Positions 8,478 through 18,033 of a stretch of DNA of 64,000 nt are shown here, piece by piece. Location of the stretch: positions 426,894 through 490,893 of the forward strand of contig NZ_PPEI02000004.1 in assembly GCF_002899895.1 (NCBI RefSeq). Reading direction: 5' to 3'. The notes under the pieces were generated by a model. The model had not been told where the DNA came from, ran no database searches, and was given only the letters and a program-made list of their open reading frames with translations. The position numbers and the translations under genes were made by a program. Each line of letters starts with the position of its first letter. Positions within the stretch are counted from its first letter, which is position 1. Source of the stretch: Chryseobacterium oncorhynchi (GTDB lineage: Bacteria > Bacteroidota > Bacteroidia > Flavobacteriales > Weeksellaceae).

Positions 8478-8933
8478 TTATTTAAATTCGTTAACATTAA
8501 TTGTTTTAGGCTGTTGAGCTTCATGTTTGTGCTCAGTTCCTTCATATAAATAAAGGTTCTTAAGGATAGCAGAACCTAATCTGTTTTTAGGTAACATACC
8601 TTTTACAGACTTTTCTAATACCTTTAAAGAATCTTTCTTTTGAAGTTCAGCCGCAGTCATAGACTTCTGTCCACCAGGATATCCTGTATGCCAGATGTAA
8701 GTCTTATCAGCCCACTTGTTTCCGGAAAGCGTAATTTTCCCAGCATTCAAAACGATTACGTTATCACCACAATCTACGTGAGGTGTAAAGTTCGTTTTGT
8801 GCTTACCTCTCAAAATCTTTGCAACCGTAGAAGCTAGTCTTCCTAACGGCTGTCCTTCAGCGTCTACCACAACCCATTCTTTATTAGCAGTAGCTTTGTT
8901 CGCTGAAACAGTTTTGTAACTTAATGTATTCAC
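8478..8933 (-). CDS. rplM: 50S ribosomal protein L13
   Basis: 151 residues. Diagnostic segments are 'WVVVDAEGQPLGRLAS', 'VAKILRGKHKTNFTPHVDCG', 'DNVIVLNA', 'YIWHTGYPGG' and 'VKGMLPKNRLG'. L13 is an early-assembling 50S protein. It is the first gene of the minus-strand operon rplM-rpsI-rpsB. A well-matched promoter (TTTG, 18 bases, TACCTTTG) lies upstream at 8980-9009 and gives a leader of about 40 bases. Confidence 0.98.
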   Translation of the reverse strand: MNTLSYKTVSANKATANKEWVVVDAEGQPLGRLASTVAKILRGKHKTNFTPHVDCGDNVIVLNAGKITLSGNKWADKTYIWHTGYPGGQKSMTAAELQKKDSLKVLEKSVKGMLPKNRLGSAILKNLYLYEGTEHKHEAQQPKTINVNEFK

Positions 8934-8979
8934 ACGTTTTAGTTAAAGATTAAACATAATTTACCCCTAAAAGGGTGTG

Positions 8980-9009
8980 CAAAGGTACAAATATTTTTTG
9001 TAACCCAAA
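8980..9009 (-). promoter_or_regulatory. rplM operon promoter
   Basis: On the minus strand TTTG (9006-9009) is followed after 18 bases by TACCTTTG (8980-8987). This is a full match to the Bacteroidota -33/-7 consensus. Confidence 0.8.
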
Positions 9010-9251
9010 AACATATTTCATTTAATGTATATAATAACTGCTATTCAACTCACTAGCAATAGATTTTAACACTATTTATACTTTTGGCATAAAACTTGTA
9101 AAATGTTGTTGCGATGAAAAAAACGTTTAGAAGATTCTAAAAACACGACTGATAAAGTAAGAGTTTGGTCCCTCAACTCTTCCTTTATTAACTTTACCTT
9201 AAAGATTTCCGCAAAAGCTTATTGATGTCATTATTTTATCTTTGAAATAAT

Positions 9252-9259
9252 TATATTTG
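9252..9259 (+). promoter_or_regulatory. -7 element (TATATTTG) that decides the start of the next gene
   Basis: The in-frame TTG at 9257 is part of this -7 element and cannot be in the transcript. The ATG at 9278 is therefore the start. Confidence 0.6.
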
Positions 9260-9277
9260 CCTCACAAACTTTTATTC

Positions 9278-10384
9278 ATGAGCCACGGAAAGATCAGAGA
9301 AGATAAAACCTGCCTGAACTGCGGGCATCAAGTTGAAGAACGTTTCTGTCCTCACTGCGGACAGGAAAATACTGAAAGACGACAGCCATTTTATTTTCTT
9401 TTCACCCATTTTATTGAAGACTTCACCCATTATGATGGGCAATTCTGGGGTACAGTAAAAAATCTATTATTTAAACCGGGAAAACTTACAAACATTTATC
9501 TGGAAGGTAAGAGGCAAGTATTTGTTCCGCCTGTAAAGCTCTACATCTTCGTCAGTTTTATTACTTTTTTTGTATTTGCCCTTTTTCCTATGGTAAATCT
9601 TAACTTTAATGATTCCAATGAAAACAAAGAAGTAAACAAAATAAATGTTTTTCAAAAATTAAAATCTCCGGAGACACAGAAAATACTGGATAGTATACAA
9701 GCCAAAGAAAATCTGACGAAGGAGGATTCAATGACTATTAAAACACTCAATGCCCTGCCGGATTCTATCAAAATAAATAACCTCGCAGCAGCTTTGGAGC
9801 TAGACAAGACAATAGATTCTGATGTTGAGTATGGCCAGTACAAAACAAGGAAATCTTACGACTCAGCTATAGCTAAAGATCCCTCAATTTTTGATGCTAT
9901 TCAAAATCCGATAGCTCATAAATTCTTTGAACTCAAAGAAAAAGGGGTAACAAAAAAGGAAATCGTTGTCAATATGATACAAAAATCATTTCACAACCTA
10001 CCAAAAGCCCTTTTCATTTATCTTCCGCTCTTTGCATTCTTTTTATGGATTTTCCATAGCAAGAAAAAATGGTGGTATTTTGACCACGGGATTTTTACCC
10101 TGCATTATTTCTCGTTTCTATTATTAACGATCCTTCTTATATTCTTACTCACCAAATTGACAGGCCTAACAGACTTTTGGATGGTTAATACTTTTTTATA
10201 TTTCCTGGTGATAGCCTTATCAGTATATAGTATGGCATATTTCTTTATTGCTCACCGCAGAGTTTATCATGCGCACGGGCTAGTCAGTTTTATAATTGGG
10301 GCAGCGCTATTCTCCCTAAACTTATTTGCATTTACGTTTTTAGTTGTCGGGCTTGCTTTGGTAAGTTTCCTGATGATTCACTAA
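9278..10384 (+). CDS. DUF3667 zinc-ribbon membrane protein
   Basis: 368 residues from the ATG at 9278. The N-terminus carries a four-cysteine zinc ribbon (CLNCGHQ then CPHCGQEN) typical of DUF3667. It is followed by 'FTHFIEDFTHYDGQFWGTVK', 'LFKPGKLTNIYLEGKR' and 'YIFVSFITFFVFALFPMV', the first membrane segment. A soluble, charged middle region (about residues 115-245) precedes three or four further membrane helices at the C-terminus. It is an inner-membrane protein of unknown role that is widespread in Bacteroidota. A shared bidirectional terminator separates it from the convergent gene to the right. Confidence 0.85.
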   Translation: MSHGKIREDKTCLNCGHQVEERFCPHCGQENTERRQPFYFLFTHFIEDFTHYDGQFWGTVKNLLFKPGKLTNIYLEGKRQVFVPPVKLYIFVSFITFFVFALFPMVNLNFNDSNENKEVNKINVFQKLKSPETQKILDSIQAKENLTKEDSMTIKTLNALPDSIKINNLAAALELDKTIDSDVEYGQYKTRKSYDSAIAKDPSIFDAIQNPIAHKFFELKEKGVTKKEIVVNMIQKSFHNLPKALFIYLPLFAFFLWIFHSKKKWWYFDHGIFTLHYFSFLLLTILLIFLLTKLTGLTDFWMVNTFLYFLVIALSVYSMAYFFIAHRRVYHAHGLVSFIIGAALFSLNLFAFTFLVVGLALVSFLMIH

Positions 10385-10388
10385 ATAA

Positions 10389-10426
10389 AAAAAATGAGGC
10401 TCTCAAAAAAGACAGCCTCATTTTTT
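10389..10426. terminator. Bidirectional terminator
   Basis: A perfect 13-bp stem (10389-10401 with 10414-10426) is flanked by A and T runs. It sits between two convergent genes and slightly overlaps the stop end of the minus-strand gene. Confidence 0.85.
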
Positions 10427-10757
10427 ATTTTCTTAATGACTTGCTACCCCTGAAGCTAGCAAATAAATAATACGCTACAAAAACAGTAGAAAACTTCAGA
10501 ATGGATGGAATCGCTAATTCTAATTTAAAAATTAAGGTTCCTACCAAAACAAGAATTCCCATGGCTACAAAAGATAAACCTAGTTTTTGAGGTAATGTAA
10601 AGTTGGGAGTATCCAAATAATAAGCAATTCCCCAAGCAGTTCCAAAGGCAAAGGCATAATAAATATCCAATGCGATGTTCTCTGAACTTAAAAAGAAATA
10701 ATTGATAAGGAAGCTTATTACCGTTCCCAATGCGAAGTACATCAAAGCTTTTTGCAT
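10425..10757 (-). CDS. Small integral membrane protein of unknown function
   Basis: 110 residues with about four hydrophobic helices: the N-terminal 'YFALGTVISFLINYFFL', then 'YYAFAFGTAWGIAYYL', 'LSFVAMGILVLVGTLIF' and 'FSTVFVAYYLFASF'. It has no cysteine pairs or catalytic motif. It is a single gene with a -7 element (TACTTTTG, 10775-10782) 18 bases upstream of the ATG and the bidirectional terminator at its 3' end. I do not recognise the family; an inner-membrane location is clear. Confidence 0.7.
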   Translation of the reverse strand: MQKALMYFALGTVISFLINYFFLSSENIALDIYYAFAFGTAWGIAYYLDTPNFTLPQKLGLSFVAMGILVLVGTLIFKLELAIPSILKFSTVFVAYYLFASFRGSKSLRK

Positions 10758-10774
10758 GTCTGTAAAATATTTTG

Positions 10775-10782
10775 CAAAAGTA
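10775..10782 (-). promoter_or_regulatory. -7 element (TACTTTTG on the minus strand)
   Basis: It matches TAnnTTTG and lies 17 bases upstream of the ATG of the small membrane protein. Confidence 0.5.
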
Positions 10783-10979
10783 GAGAATTTAATTTGAGAA
10801 TTTGAAGCCGAGCTAGTTTGAAAATGAAATCCCTGTAACTCATTTTAACTCTGCAACTCCCGATCTTTCAAACTTTTAAACACTTATACCAAAAAAAGGG
10901 GACATTTAATTAAATAGCCCTAAATAAAAGAGTGATAATCAATAATATAAAATCAAACACAGGGTTCTTTTTTTATTAT

Positions 10980-10987
10980 TATATTTG
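10980..10987 (+). promoter_or_regulatory. -7 element (TATATTTG) of the acyl-CoA mutase gene
   Basis: It matches TAnnTTTG 27 bases upstream of the icmF ATG, in a very AT-rich intergenic region. Confidence 0.5.
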
Positions 10988-11014
10988 GAAACTTAGAAAC
11001 TTTCTAGAATTTTT

Positions 11015-14000
11015 ATGGAAACCCAAAAATATACTCCAACCAACAAGGTAAGAATCGTAACTGCTGCCTCATTATTTGATGGGCATGATGCTGCGATCAA
11101 TATTATGCGTCGTGTCATTCAGGGAACTGGATGTGAAGTTATTCACCTAGGACATGACAAATCTGCAGAGGAAGTTGTAAATACAGCGATCCAGGAAGAT
11201 GCCAATGCTATTGCATTAACGTCATATCAAGGTGGTCACAATGAATATTTTAAATATATCTACGACCTTTTAAGAGAGAAAAACTCTCCACAAATTAAAA
11301 TTTTCGGCGGCGGCGGCGGTGTAATCCTACCCGAAGAAATCGAAGATATTATGTCTTACGGAATTGACAGGATTTATTCTCCGGATGACGGTCGTGAACT
11401 TGGTCTACAAGGAATGATCGATGATTTGGTTAAAAGATCAGATTTCGCAACAGGAAAAGAAGTAACTGCGGAAGATTTAGATTCAATTAGTTTTGAAAAT
11501 TCTACAAGCATTGCTAAAATCATTTCTGCTGTTGAAAACTTTTCAGAAGACAAACCTGAATTAGTAAAAGCCATTGATGAAAAATCAAAAGATTTAACGA
11601 TTCCAATTATCGGTATCACCGGAACTGGTGGTGCAGGAAAATCTTCTTTGACGGATGAATTGGTAAGACGTTTCCTTCGTTCAAATCCTGGTAAAAAGAT
11701 TGCCATTATTTCTATTGACCCTTCGAAAAAGAAAACCGGAGGTGCATTATTGGGAGACAGAATCCGTATGAACGCGATCAATGATCCAAGAGTGTATATG
11801 CGTTCCATGGCGACGAGAGAAAACAATGTTTCAGTTTCCCCGTTCATCCATTCAGCTTTAAATGTTTTAAAATTATCTCATCCTGATGTAATTATTCTTG
11901 AAACTTCAGGTATTGGACAATCCGGTTCAGAAGTTTCAGATTTTGCAGATGTTTCCATGTATGTGATGACTCCTGAATATGGAGCTTCTACACAGCTGGA
12001 AAAAATCGATATGTTAGATTATGCAGATTTAGTTGCCTTAAATAAATCTGATAAAAGAGGTGCTTTGGATGCGCTTCAGGCAGTAAGAAAACAGTTCCAG
12101 AGAAACCATTTGTTGTGGGAAAGTCCGTTGGATGATATGCCGGTGTATGCAACGAAAGCTTCTCAATTTAACGATCACGGAACGACTGAATTATACAATA
12201 GATTGGTTGAAAAAGTAAATGATAAATTCTCAGATTTAAATTTACAAGGTTTTGTTGAACAGGAAATTACAGATGAAGTAACAATCATTCCTCCAAAAAG
12301 AGTTCGTTACTTATCTGAAATCGTCGAAAACAACAGACATTACGATGCTAATGTTGAAAAACAGGCAGAATTAGCTAGAAAGATGTATCACATTGAAGGG
12401 GTAAGAAATTTCCTTTCTAATGAAACTTTAGATGCCGAATATCAAAAAGCTGAAAAAGATCTTCAACAGGAAAACATCGATTTCCTTAAAAATTGGGGAG
12501 ATACGAAACAGGCTTTCAAAGCAGAATTTTACTCATATTTCGTTCGTGGAAAAGAAATTAAAGTTGAAACTTCAACAGAATCTTTATCACATTTAAGAAT
12601 TCCAAAAATCTCTTTACCAAAATATAACGATTGGGGTGATTTGATTAAATGGAAAGGCCAGGAAAATCTTCCGGGAGGATTCCCTTACACAGCCGGAATT
12701 TATCCTTTCAAAAGAACGGGTGAAGATCCTACAAGAATGTTTGCCGGAGAGGGAGGCCCAGAAAGAACTAACAGAAGATTCCACTACGTTTCTGCAGAAA
12801 TGGATGCAAAACGTCTTTCAACAGCTTTTGACTCTGTAACTTTATACGGTCAAGACCCTGCTTTACCACCAGATATCTATGGTAAAATCGGAAATGCGGG
12901 AGTTTCTATTGCAACTTTAGATGATGCAAAAAAATTGTATTCCGGATTTGATTTGGTGAATGCAATGACTTCGGTTTCTATGACTATCAACGGACCTGCA
13001 CCGATGTTGTTGGCTTTCTTTATGAATGCAGCTATCGACCAGAACGTTGAAAAATATATTGCTGAACATAAACTTGAAGCTAATGTTGAAAAAGCTTTAA
13101 AAGCAAAATTCGATGATAAAGGTTTAGAAAGACCTAAATATAACGGTGAATTACCTCCATCAAATAACGGTTTAGGTTTAAAATTATTAGGACTTACCGG
13201 AGATGAAGTTATTCCTGCGGAAGCTTATGCTGAAATTAAAGCTAAAACCATCGCTACAGTTCGTGGTACCGTTCAGGCTGACATTTTAAAAGAAGATCAG
13301 GCACAGAATACTTGTATTTTCTCTACTGAATTTGCCTTGAGATTAATGGGTGACGTTCAGGAATATTTCATCACAGAAAAAGTGAGAAATTTCTATTCGG
13401 TTTCTATTTCAGGATACCACATTGCGGAAGCTGGTGCAAATCCGGTTTCTCAGTTGGCGTTTACGTTGGCGAATGGTTTCACGTATGTTGAATATTATTT
13501 GTCAAGAGGAATGGATATCAATGATTTTGCTCCTAACCTATCTTTCTTCTTCTCTAACGGTATCGATCCTGAGTATTCAGTAATCGGACGTGTAGCAAGA
13601 AGAATCTGGGCAAAAGCAATGAAACTGAAATACGGCGCAGACGAAAGAAGCCAGATGTTGAAATACCACATTCAAACTTCAGGACGTTCGCTTCACGCTC
13701 AGGAAATTGATTTTAACGATATCAGAACGACTTTACAGGCACTTTATGCAATCTACGATAACTGTAATTCATTGCACACGAATGCTTATGACGAGGCGAT
13801 TACAACTCCGACTGAGCAATCTGTAAGAAGAGCAATGGCTATCCAGTTGATTATTAATAAAGAATTAGGTTTAGCGAAAAACGAAAATCCGCTTCAAGGT
13901 TCATTTATTATTGAAGAATTGACGGATTTAGTGGAAGAAGCTGTTTATGCAGAATTTGACAGAATCACGGAAAGAGGTGGAGTTTTGGGAGCAATGGAAA

Positions 14001-14362
14001 CGATGTACCAACGTTCAAAAATTCAGGAGGAATCAATGCATTACGAATGGTTGAAACACACTGGAGAATATCCAATTATAGGGGTAAATACTTTCCTTGG
14101 AAAAGATGGTTCACCAACGGTTCGTCCGGGAGAGGTTATCCGTTCGACTGAGGAAGAAAAACAGGTTCAGATTGAAACGCTTCATAATTTCCAAAAATCT
14201 AATGAAGACAAGTCAGAAGCTGCCTTAAAAACATTACAACACGCTGCCATTAATCAACAGAATTTATTTAATGTAATGATGGATGCTGTAAAATATTGTT
14301 CTCTGGGACAGATCACCAACGCTTTATTCGAAGTGGGTGGGAAATATAGAAGAAACATGTAG
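11015..14362 (+). CDS. icmF: Fused isobutyryl-CoA mutase with GTPase domain (IcmF)
   Basis: 1115 residues in three parts. An N-terminal B12-binding domain has FDGHD (His24 as lower cobalt ligand) and '[12 protein letters not shown]'. A MeaB/ArgK-type G domain follows, with Walker A '[12 protein letters not shown]' at 200-211 and 'ALNKSDKRG' later. The C-terminal half is the acyl-CoA mutase TIM barrel. This order is that of IcmF, which interconverts isobutyryl-CoA and n-butyryl-CoA with adenosylcobalamin, the G domain acting as chaperone. Compared from memory with Propionibacterium methylmalonyl-CoA mutase, its Tyr89 is Phe576 here (RMFAGEGG) and its Arg207 is Gln764 (ILKEDQAQN), the pair expected for isobutyryl-CoA rather than methylmalonyl-CoA. 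A lipoprotein gene follows after 18 bases, with a terminator beyond. Confidence 0.93.
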   Translation: METQKYTPTNKVRIVTAASLFDGHDAAINIMRRVIQGTGCEVIHLGHDKSAEEVVNTAIQEDANAIALTSYQGGHNEYFKYIYDLLREKNSPQIKIFGGGGGVILPEEIEDIMSYGIDRIYSPDDGRELGLQGMIDDLVKRSDFATGKEVTAEDLDSISFENSTSIAKIISAVENFSEDKPELVKAIDEKSKDLTIPIIGITGTGGAGKSSLTDELVRRFLRSNPGKKIAIISIDPSKKKTGGALLGDRIRMNAINDPRVYMRSMATRENNVSVSPFIHSALNVLKLSHPDVIILETSGIGQSGSEVSDFADVSMYVMTPEYGASTQLEKIDMLDYADLVALNKSDKRGALDALQAVRKQFQRNHLLWESPLDDMPVYATKASQFNDHGTTELYNRLVEKVNDKFSDLNLQGFVEQEITDEVTIIPPKRVRYLSEIVENNRHYDANVEKQAELARKMYHIEGVRNFLSNETLDAEYQKAEKDLQQENIDFLKNWGDTKQAFKAEFYSYFVRGKEIKVETSTESLSHLRIPKISLPKYNDWGDLIKWKGQENLPGGFPYTAGIYPFKRTGEDPTRMFAGEGGPERTNRRFHYVSAEMDAKRLSTAFDSVTLYGQDPALPPDIYGKIGNAGVSIATLDDAKKLYSGFDLVNAMTSVSMTINGPAPMLLAFFMNAAIDQNVEKYIAEHKLEANVEKALKAKFDDKGLERPKYNGELPPSNNGLGLKLLGLTGDEVIPAEAYAEIKAKTIATVRGTVQADILKEDQAQNTCIFSTEFALRLMGDVQEYFITEKVRNFYSVSISGYHIAEAGANPVSQLAFTLANGFTYVEYYLSRGMDINDFAPNLSFFFSNGIDPEYSVIGRVARRIWAKAMKLKYGADERSQMLKYHIQTSGRSLHAQEIDFNDIRTTLQALYAIYDNCNSLHTNAYDEAITTPTEQSVRRAMAIQLIINKELGLAKNENPLQGSFIIEELTDLVEEAVYAEFDRITERGGVLGAMETMYQRSKIQEESMHYEWLKHTGEYPIIGVNTFLGKDGSPTVRPGEVIRSTEEEKQVQIETLHNFQKSNEDKSEAALKTLQHAAINQQNLFNVMMDAVKYCSLGQITNALFEVGGKYRRNM

Positions 14363-14380
14363 AATATAAAAAAACTAACA

Positions 14381-14959
14381 ATGAAAACTCTTTTTAAAAT
14401 TATTTGTTGCCTTGTTTTATTTTCATGTAGTGGATCAGATGATGACACTTCATCAAACAACAAACCAACTGAACCGCCAGTTGAAGGATATTTCCAGGCA
14501 AAAATTGAAGGTGTAGACAAAAAAGTCGAAAATAAAGGAACTACCCATTATGTAGAATGGAGAAAATCAAAAGATTCGCATAATCGCGATTATTATGGGA
14601 TTTTCATATATGCTTATGATCAGGGATTTTATTTAGATTCTAAAATTTATACAGACAATATTGAAGTGGGTAAGGAATATGTTTATGTACATACAGACGT
14701 CCCTACCTCAATGAATATGGACATCAACTATTCTGAAACTTGTGCAGCGCCAAACTGTTCATCATATTGGGGATGTACCAATAGTTTCTATGGGAAACCG
14801 ACCGGAAAAATTACCATCACTTCATTTGATGGGAAAAAGATGTCCGGTAAAATAGAAACAAAGGTGAACCATCAGTATTACGGGGTAACAACCAATCAGA
14901 CAAGAACCATTAGTAGTGGTGTTTTTGTGAATGCAGAAAAAGCGACAGGAAGTTTATAG
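14381..14959 (+). CDS. Lipoprotein of unknown function
   Basis: 192 residues with a lipoprotein signal (MKTLFKIICCLVLFSC, Cys16), followed by an acidic Ser/Asp linker (SGSDDDTSS) typical of surface-exposed Bacteroidota lipoproteins. The mature part is beta-rich with a cysteine cluster (ETCAAPNCSSYWGC). Its 'YFQAKIEG', 'GKITITSFDGKKMSGKIE' strands resemble small beta-sandwich lipoproteins with a ligand-free core. It starts 18 bases after icmF and shares its terminator, though a functional link to the mutase is not evident. Confidence 0.7.
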   Translation: MKTLFKIICCLVLFSCSGSDDDTSSNNKPTEPPVEGYFQAKIEGVDKKVENKGTTHYVEWRKSKDSHNRDYYGIFIYAYDQGFYLDSKIYTDNIEVGKEYVYVHTDVPTSMNMDINYSETCAAPNCSSYWGCTNSFYGKPTGKITITSFDGKKMSGKIETKVNHQYYGVTTNQTRTISSGVFVNAEKATGSL

Positions 14960-15032
14960 TTTAGATATTCCAGCAGTTTTTACTGAAAACATTTTATCCA
15001 CACCCTATTTTTGAATTATTTTCAGAAAATAT

Positions 15033-15065
15033 AAAAGCCTCAAAGAATTTCTTTGAGGTTTTTTT
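15033..15065 (+). terminator. Terminator of the icmF-lipoprotein unit
   Basis: The stem cctcaaag/ctttgagg, extended by A-T pairs to 15033-15045 with 15051-15063, is followed by a T run. Confidence 0.8.
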
Positions 15066-15091
15066 GTATTTTTATTCTTCAACATATAATC

Positions 15092-15871
15092 ATGAAAGAA
15101 AAATTTCAAATTTCGAGTCCTTGCAGTCAGGACTGGGAGAGCATGGAGCAGGTTTCAGAGGGCAGATTCTGTGAGGAATGCAAAAAAAAGGTATGGGATT
15201 TCGATCATCTTCCTGAAACAGAAATTGACAAGGTTTTAGAAAGCAATACCTCTATTTGTGCAAAAAAAACATATTTAAAACCTACTTTTTCAAGTGTATT
15301 TTTAGCCTTAACACTCACCTCTTCAATGTATGTGAATGCACAAACTGAAAATAAGTCTACTACTGAAAATGTCTATCAAAAAGAGATTACCATAAAAGGG
15401 AAACTGGTTTCTTCAAGAGATGTAAAATTAGCCTCGGGAGAAATATCATTAGTAACATTAGAAAAGCTATACTATGCAAAGGCCGATGAAAACGGAAACT
15501 TCACGTTATCTTTTCCAGAAAAAGTATTAACTGAACATAACATCGTCAGAATTGATTATACTACGATAGATTCAAACAATAAAGAATTTACTGATTATAA
15601 GTCTTCTATATTAAAAACCACCGAGCTATTAGGTAAACAAAGCTTTGGGATTGAAAGAGAGTATATAACCATAGGAGGTGTTTACAAATCCAATTATCAA
15701 CCTCCTGATTATTATTTTCTAGATGGGAAAAAAATAGGAAAAAGAAAGTTTGAGAAAATAAAAGCTGAGTATCCTGAATATAAATATTTAGCATTTTATG
15801 ATGAAGTAACTGTTAAGAAGCTATCTAAAAAAAGCTTTATAGACAATCTTTATTTACTTTATTCCAAGTAA
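15092..15871 (+). CDS. Carboxypeptidase-regulatory-like domain protein with N-terminal Cys motif
   Basis: 259 residues from the ATG at 15092; the in-frame upstream extension runs into the preceding terminator and is not credible. The N-terminus 'SSPCSQDWESM' then 'GRFCEECKKKVWDFDHL' is a short Cys-containing module (C..C..C) seen in many Flavobacteriia proteins. It is followed by one hydrophobic segment (FSSVFLALTLTSSMYVNA) and a beta-sandwich at about residues 95-170 (ITIKGKLVSSRDVKLASGE, ADENGNFTLSFPE). The topology suggests a small cytoplasmic head, a membrane anchor and an exported beta domain. Function unknown. Confidence 0.75.
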   Translation: MKEKFQISSPCSQDWESMEQVSEGRFCEECKKKVWDFDHLPETEIDKVLESNTSICAKKTYLKPTFSSVFLALTLTSSMYVNAQTENKSTTENVYQKEITIKGKLVSSRDVKLASGEISLVTLEKLYYAKADENGNFTLSFPEKVLTEHNIVRIDYTTIDSNNKEFTDYKSSILKTTELLGKQSFGIEREYITIGGVYKSNYQPPDYYFLDGKKIGKRKFEKIKAEYPEYKYLAFYDEVTVKKLSKKSFIDNLYLLYSK

Positions 15872-15879
15872 AAACTTAT

Positions 15880-15906
15880 AAATCCCTGAAAATGATCGGG
15901 GATTTT
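15880..15906 (+). terminator. Rho-independent terminator
   Basis: The stem aaatccc/gggattt (15880-15886 with 15899-15905) is followed by a T run. It ends 26 bases before the next start codon. Confidence 0.7.
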
Positions 15907-15931
15907 TTATTTTCGCAGAACAATTATTCTC

Positions 15932-16654
15932 ATGAAGCCAAAAGCCTTATTCAACTGGAGCAGCGGGAAAGATTCTACACTTGCTCTTTACAAAATATTA
16001 CAAGAGGATCAGTATGAGGTCTCTACTCTATTGACAAGCATTAATAAGGAGTTTCAAAGAATTTCCATGCATGGTGTACATGTTTCCCTTTTGGAAAAAC
16101 AAGCTGAAAGTTTAGGAATTCCTTTAATTAAAATGGAACTTCCTAAGGAACCTTCTATGGAAGAATATCAGCAAATCATGAGTAAAACAATGTCCAAAAT
16201 ACAAGCTCAGGGTATCACCTACTCTATTTTTGGGGACATTTTCCTGGAAGATCTTCGTAAATACCGTGAGGACCAACTAAAAGCCATTGGAATGCAAGCT
16301 GTATTTCCTCTTTGGAAAAAAGATACTTTAAACCTCATCCATGAGTTTCTGAATCTTGGCTTTAAAACAATTGTGACCTGCGTGAACGGAACCTATCTGG
16401 ATCAAAGCTTTGCAGGACGTATTATTGATCAGCAATTTCTTGATGACCTTCCCGATAATGTAGATCCTTGTGGAGAAAATGGAGAGTTTCATACTTTCAC
16501 CTTTGATGGCCCTATTTTCAATAATCCGATTGATTTTGAAATTGGAGAAATTGTAAAGAAAACCTATCCCAAACCGAAAGCCAATCCCGAAGATCAGGAT
16601 GAAGACTATGTTTTTTGGTTCTGTGATCTGGTAAATAATCCTAAAATAGGTTGA
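15932..16654 (+). CDS. Diphthine-ammonia-ligase-like (Dph6/DUF71) adenine nucleotide alpha hydrolase
   Basis: 240 residues. The PP-loop 'WSSGKDSTLALYK' at residues 9-21 marks an N-type ATP pyrophosphatase fold. The rest (HGVHVSLLEKQAESLGIPL, FGDIFLEDLRKYRED, FPLWKKDT, FHTFTFDGPIF) matches the DUF71 family, whose archaeal and eukaryotic member Dph6 amidates diphthine on EF-2. Bacteria lack diphthamide, so the bacterial substrate is unknown; an ATP-dependent amidation or ligation is inferred. It is cytoplasmic. A near-consensus -7 element (TATTTTCG, about 15909) lies just upstream. Confidence 0.85.
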   Translation: MKPKALFNWSSGKDSTLALYKILQEDQYEVSTLLTSINKEFQRISMHGVHVSLLEKQAESLGIPLIKMELPKEPSMEEYQQIMSKTMSKIQAQGITYSIFGDIFLEDLRKYREDQLKAIGMQAVFPLWKKDTLNLIHEFLNLGFKTIVTCVNGTYLDQSFAGRIIDQQFLDDLPDNVDPCGENGEFHTFTFDGPIFNNPIDFEIGEIVKKTYPKPKANPEDQDEDYVFWFCDLVNNPKIG

Positions 16655-16926
16655 TAATATTTAATCCAACCCCTACAAAATTTCATAAAGCTTATTTTAT
16701 GTGGCTAACATGCGGATCTCTTCGTTAAATAGTTTCACATTATATTGTTAATGTAAGAATAGATCACTAATAAACTGCATTAGAATTTTGAATACTCTTC
16801 AAAGAATTACTAAATACATATTAAATACCCTAAAAAGTCTTTATTAGCACGCATTTTGCATATTTCACAGCTCTTAAAAGTTTCAGTATCTTTAAGAATA
16901 TCAATTTTAATTAAAAATAAACACCT

Positions 16927-18033
16927 GTGATCAAAAATTTAGTATTCCTGTTGCCTTTCTGTTTTTTACTTTCTTGTAAAACTGAAACTCCACCCCCTCC
17001 TATTGATAAAAAAGCAGTTATAGATTCTACTATCACAGCTTTCCAAAAGACACTTTTAGAGCAACAGATTGATTCTGTATTTAAGAAATATCAATTCAAT
17101 GGAAGCGTTGCCGTTTTTAAAGACTCTCTACCATTGTACAGGAAAGAAAACGGATATTCAGATTTTAAAAGGAAAATAAAAATTGACAGCAGTACTATTT
17201 TTGCCATCGGTTCTGTAAGTAAGCAGTTCACCGCTGTTTTGGTACTCCTTCAGATGGAGCAGGGAAAACTGAACGTTACGGACAAGGTGTCAAAATACCT
17301 GAAAGAATTTCAGATCAAGGAATACGAAAATATTACTATTCACCAGCTTCTGAACCACACTTCAGGGTTGAATATGATGGGTGGAAAACTGATGTTTAAA
17401 AGTGGTTCTGATTTTTACTACTCTAATGACGGATTTAACGCATTAGGCAAGATTGTAGAAACAGTGTCCGGAAAATTATATGATGAAAATGCTGTGGAGC
17501 TTTTTAAAAAGGCGGGAATGAACCATTCTTCTACAGACGAAATTTTTAAAGGAACTAATTTTGCCTCAGCTTATCTTGGAAATATCAGTAAGGCTGAAGA
17601 AGTTCCGAATATGCCAAAAAGGCTGGGTGGAAAGGAAATTGGAACCCCTGCCGGAGGAATACTTTCTACAATTCAGGATCTTCATACCTGGAACAATGCC
17701 CTTTATGGCGGAAAAATCCTTAAGCCTGAAACTTTGAAACAGTTTATGGCAAAAAGTGCAGAAAGACGACATGCTATCTTTGGAAAAATGGGCTATGCCT
17801 ATGGGATCATGTTGAACATCGGCAAGCCCAATTCTTATTTTCACAGCGGTTACGTAAAAGGTTCCCCGTCCTTAAATATCTATTATCCTGAAACAAAAAC
17901 CTCTGTTATTATCCTTTCCAATATTGCGGATGAAGAAAAAGGTAAAGGCCTGGTCTTCAAACCTCATATAGAAGTGAAAAAGATCACGGATAATCTTGAA
18001 AATACATTAGTGCAGCTTAAATCAGAACACTAG
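16927..18033 (+). CDS. Serine hydrolase lipoprotein (beta-lactamase/PBP4-like)
   Basis: 368 residues with GTG as the only possible start (TAA lies in frame 9 bases upstream). The lipoprotein signal ends at Cys17 (FCFLLSCK). The serine-hydrolase fold has SxxK at Ser96-Lys99 (GSVSKQFTAV), YSN at 165-167 (YYSNDGF), and HSG in place of KTG near the C-terminus (HSGYVKG), as in class C-like esterases and D-aminopeptidases. A peptidase or esterase role in the periplasm is expected; beta-lactam hydrolysis cannot be inferred from sequence. Its 3' end overlaps the convergent minus-strand gene by 17 bases. Confidence 0.85.
   Translation: MIKNLVFLLPFCFLLSCKTETPPPPIDKKAVIDSTITAFQKTLLEQQIDSVFKKYQFNGSVAVFKDSLPLYRKENGYSDFKRKIKIDSSTIFAIGSVSKQFTAVLVLLQMEQGKLNVTDKVSKYLKEFQIKEYENITIHQLLNHTSGLNMMGGKLMFKSGSDFYYSNDGFNALGKIVETVSGKLYDENAVELFKKAGMNHSSTDEIFKGTNFASAYLGNISKAEEVPNMPKRLGGKEIGTPAGGILSTIQDLHTWNNALYGGKILKPETLKQFMAKSAERRHAIFGKMGYAYGIMLNIGKPNSYFHSGYVKGSPSLNIYYPETKTSVIILSNIADEEKGKGLVFKPHIEVKKITDNLENTLVQLKSEH

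Larger units (their letters stand above)
8934..9277. other. Intergenic region between divergent rplM and the DUF3667 gene
   Basis: This 344-base stretch holds the rplM promoter on the left and the promoter of the zinc-ribbon membrane protein on the right (9252-9259). Between them I see only a weak hairpin (gagtt/aactc at 9161-9179) and an 8-codon ATG frame at 9114-9140 that I do not regard as a gene. Confidence 0.6.

Noticed and set aside
9114-9140. Eight-codon ATG frame (MKKTFRRF) in the intergenic region
   Set aside because: Too short, no ribosome binding site evidence and no conservation that I can judge.
16927-18033. Resistance-type class C beta-lactamase
   Set aside because: SxxK and YSN motifs are present, but the third motif is HSG, the lipoprotein form is usual for cell-wall hydrolases or esterases, and no AmpR-type regulator is adjacent.
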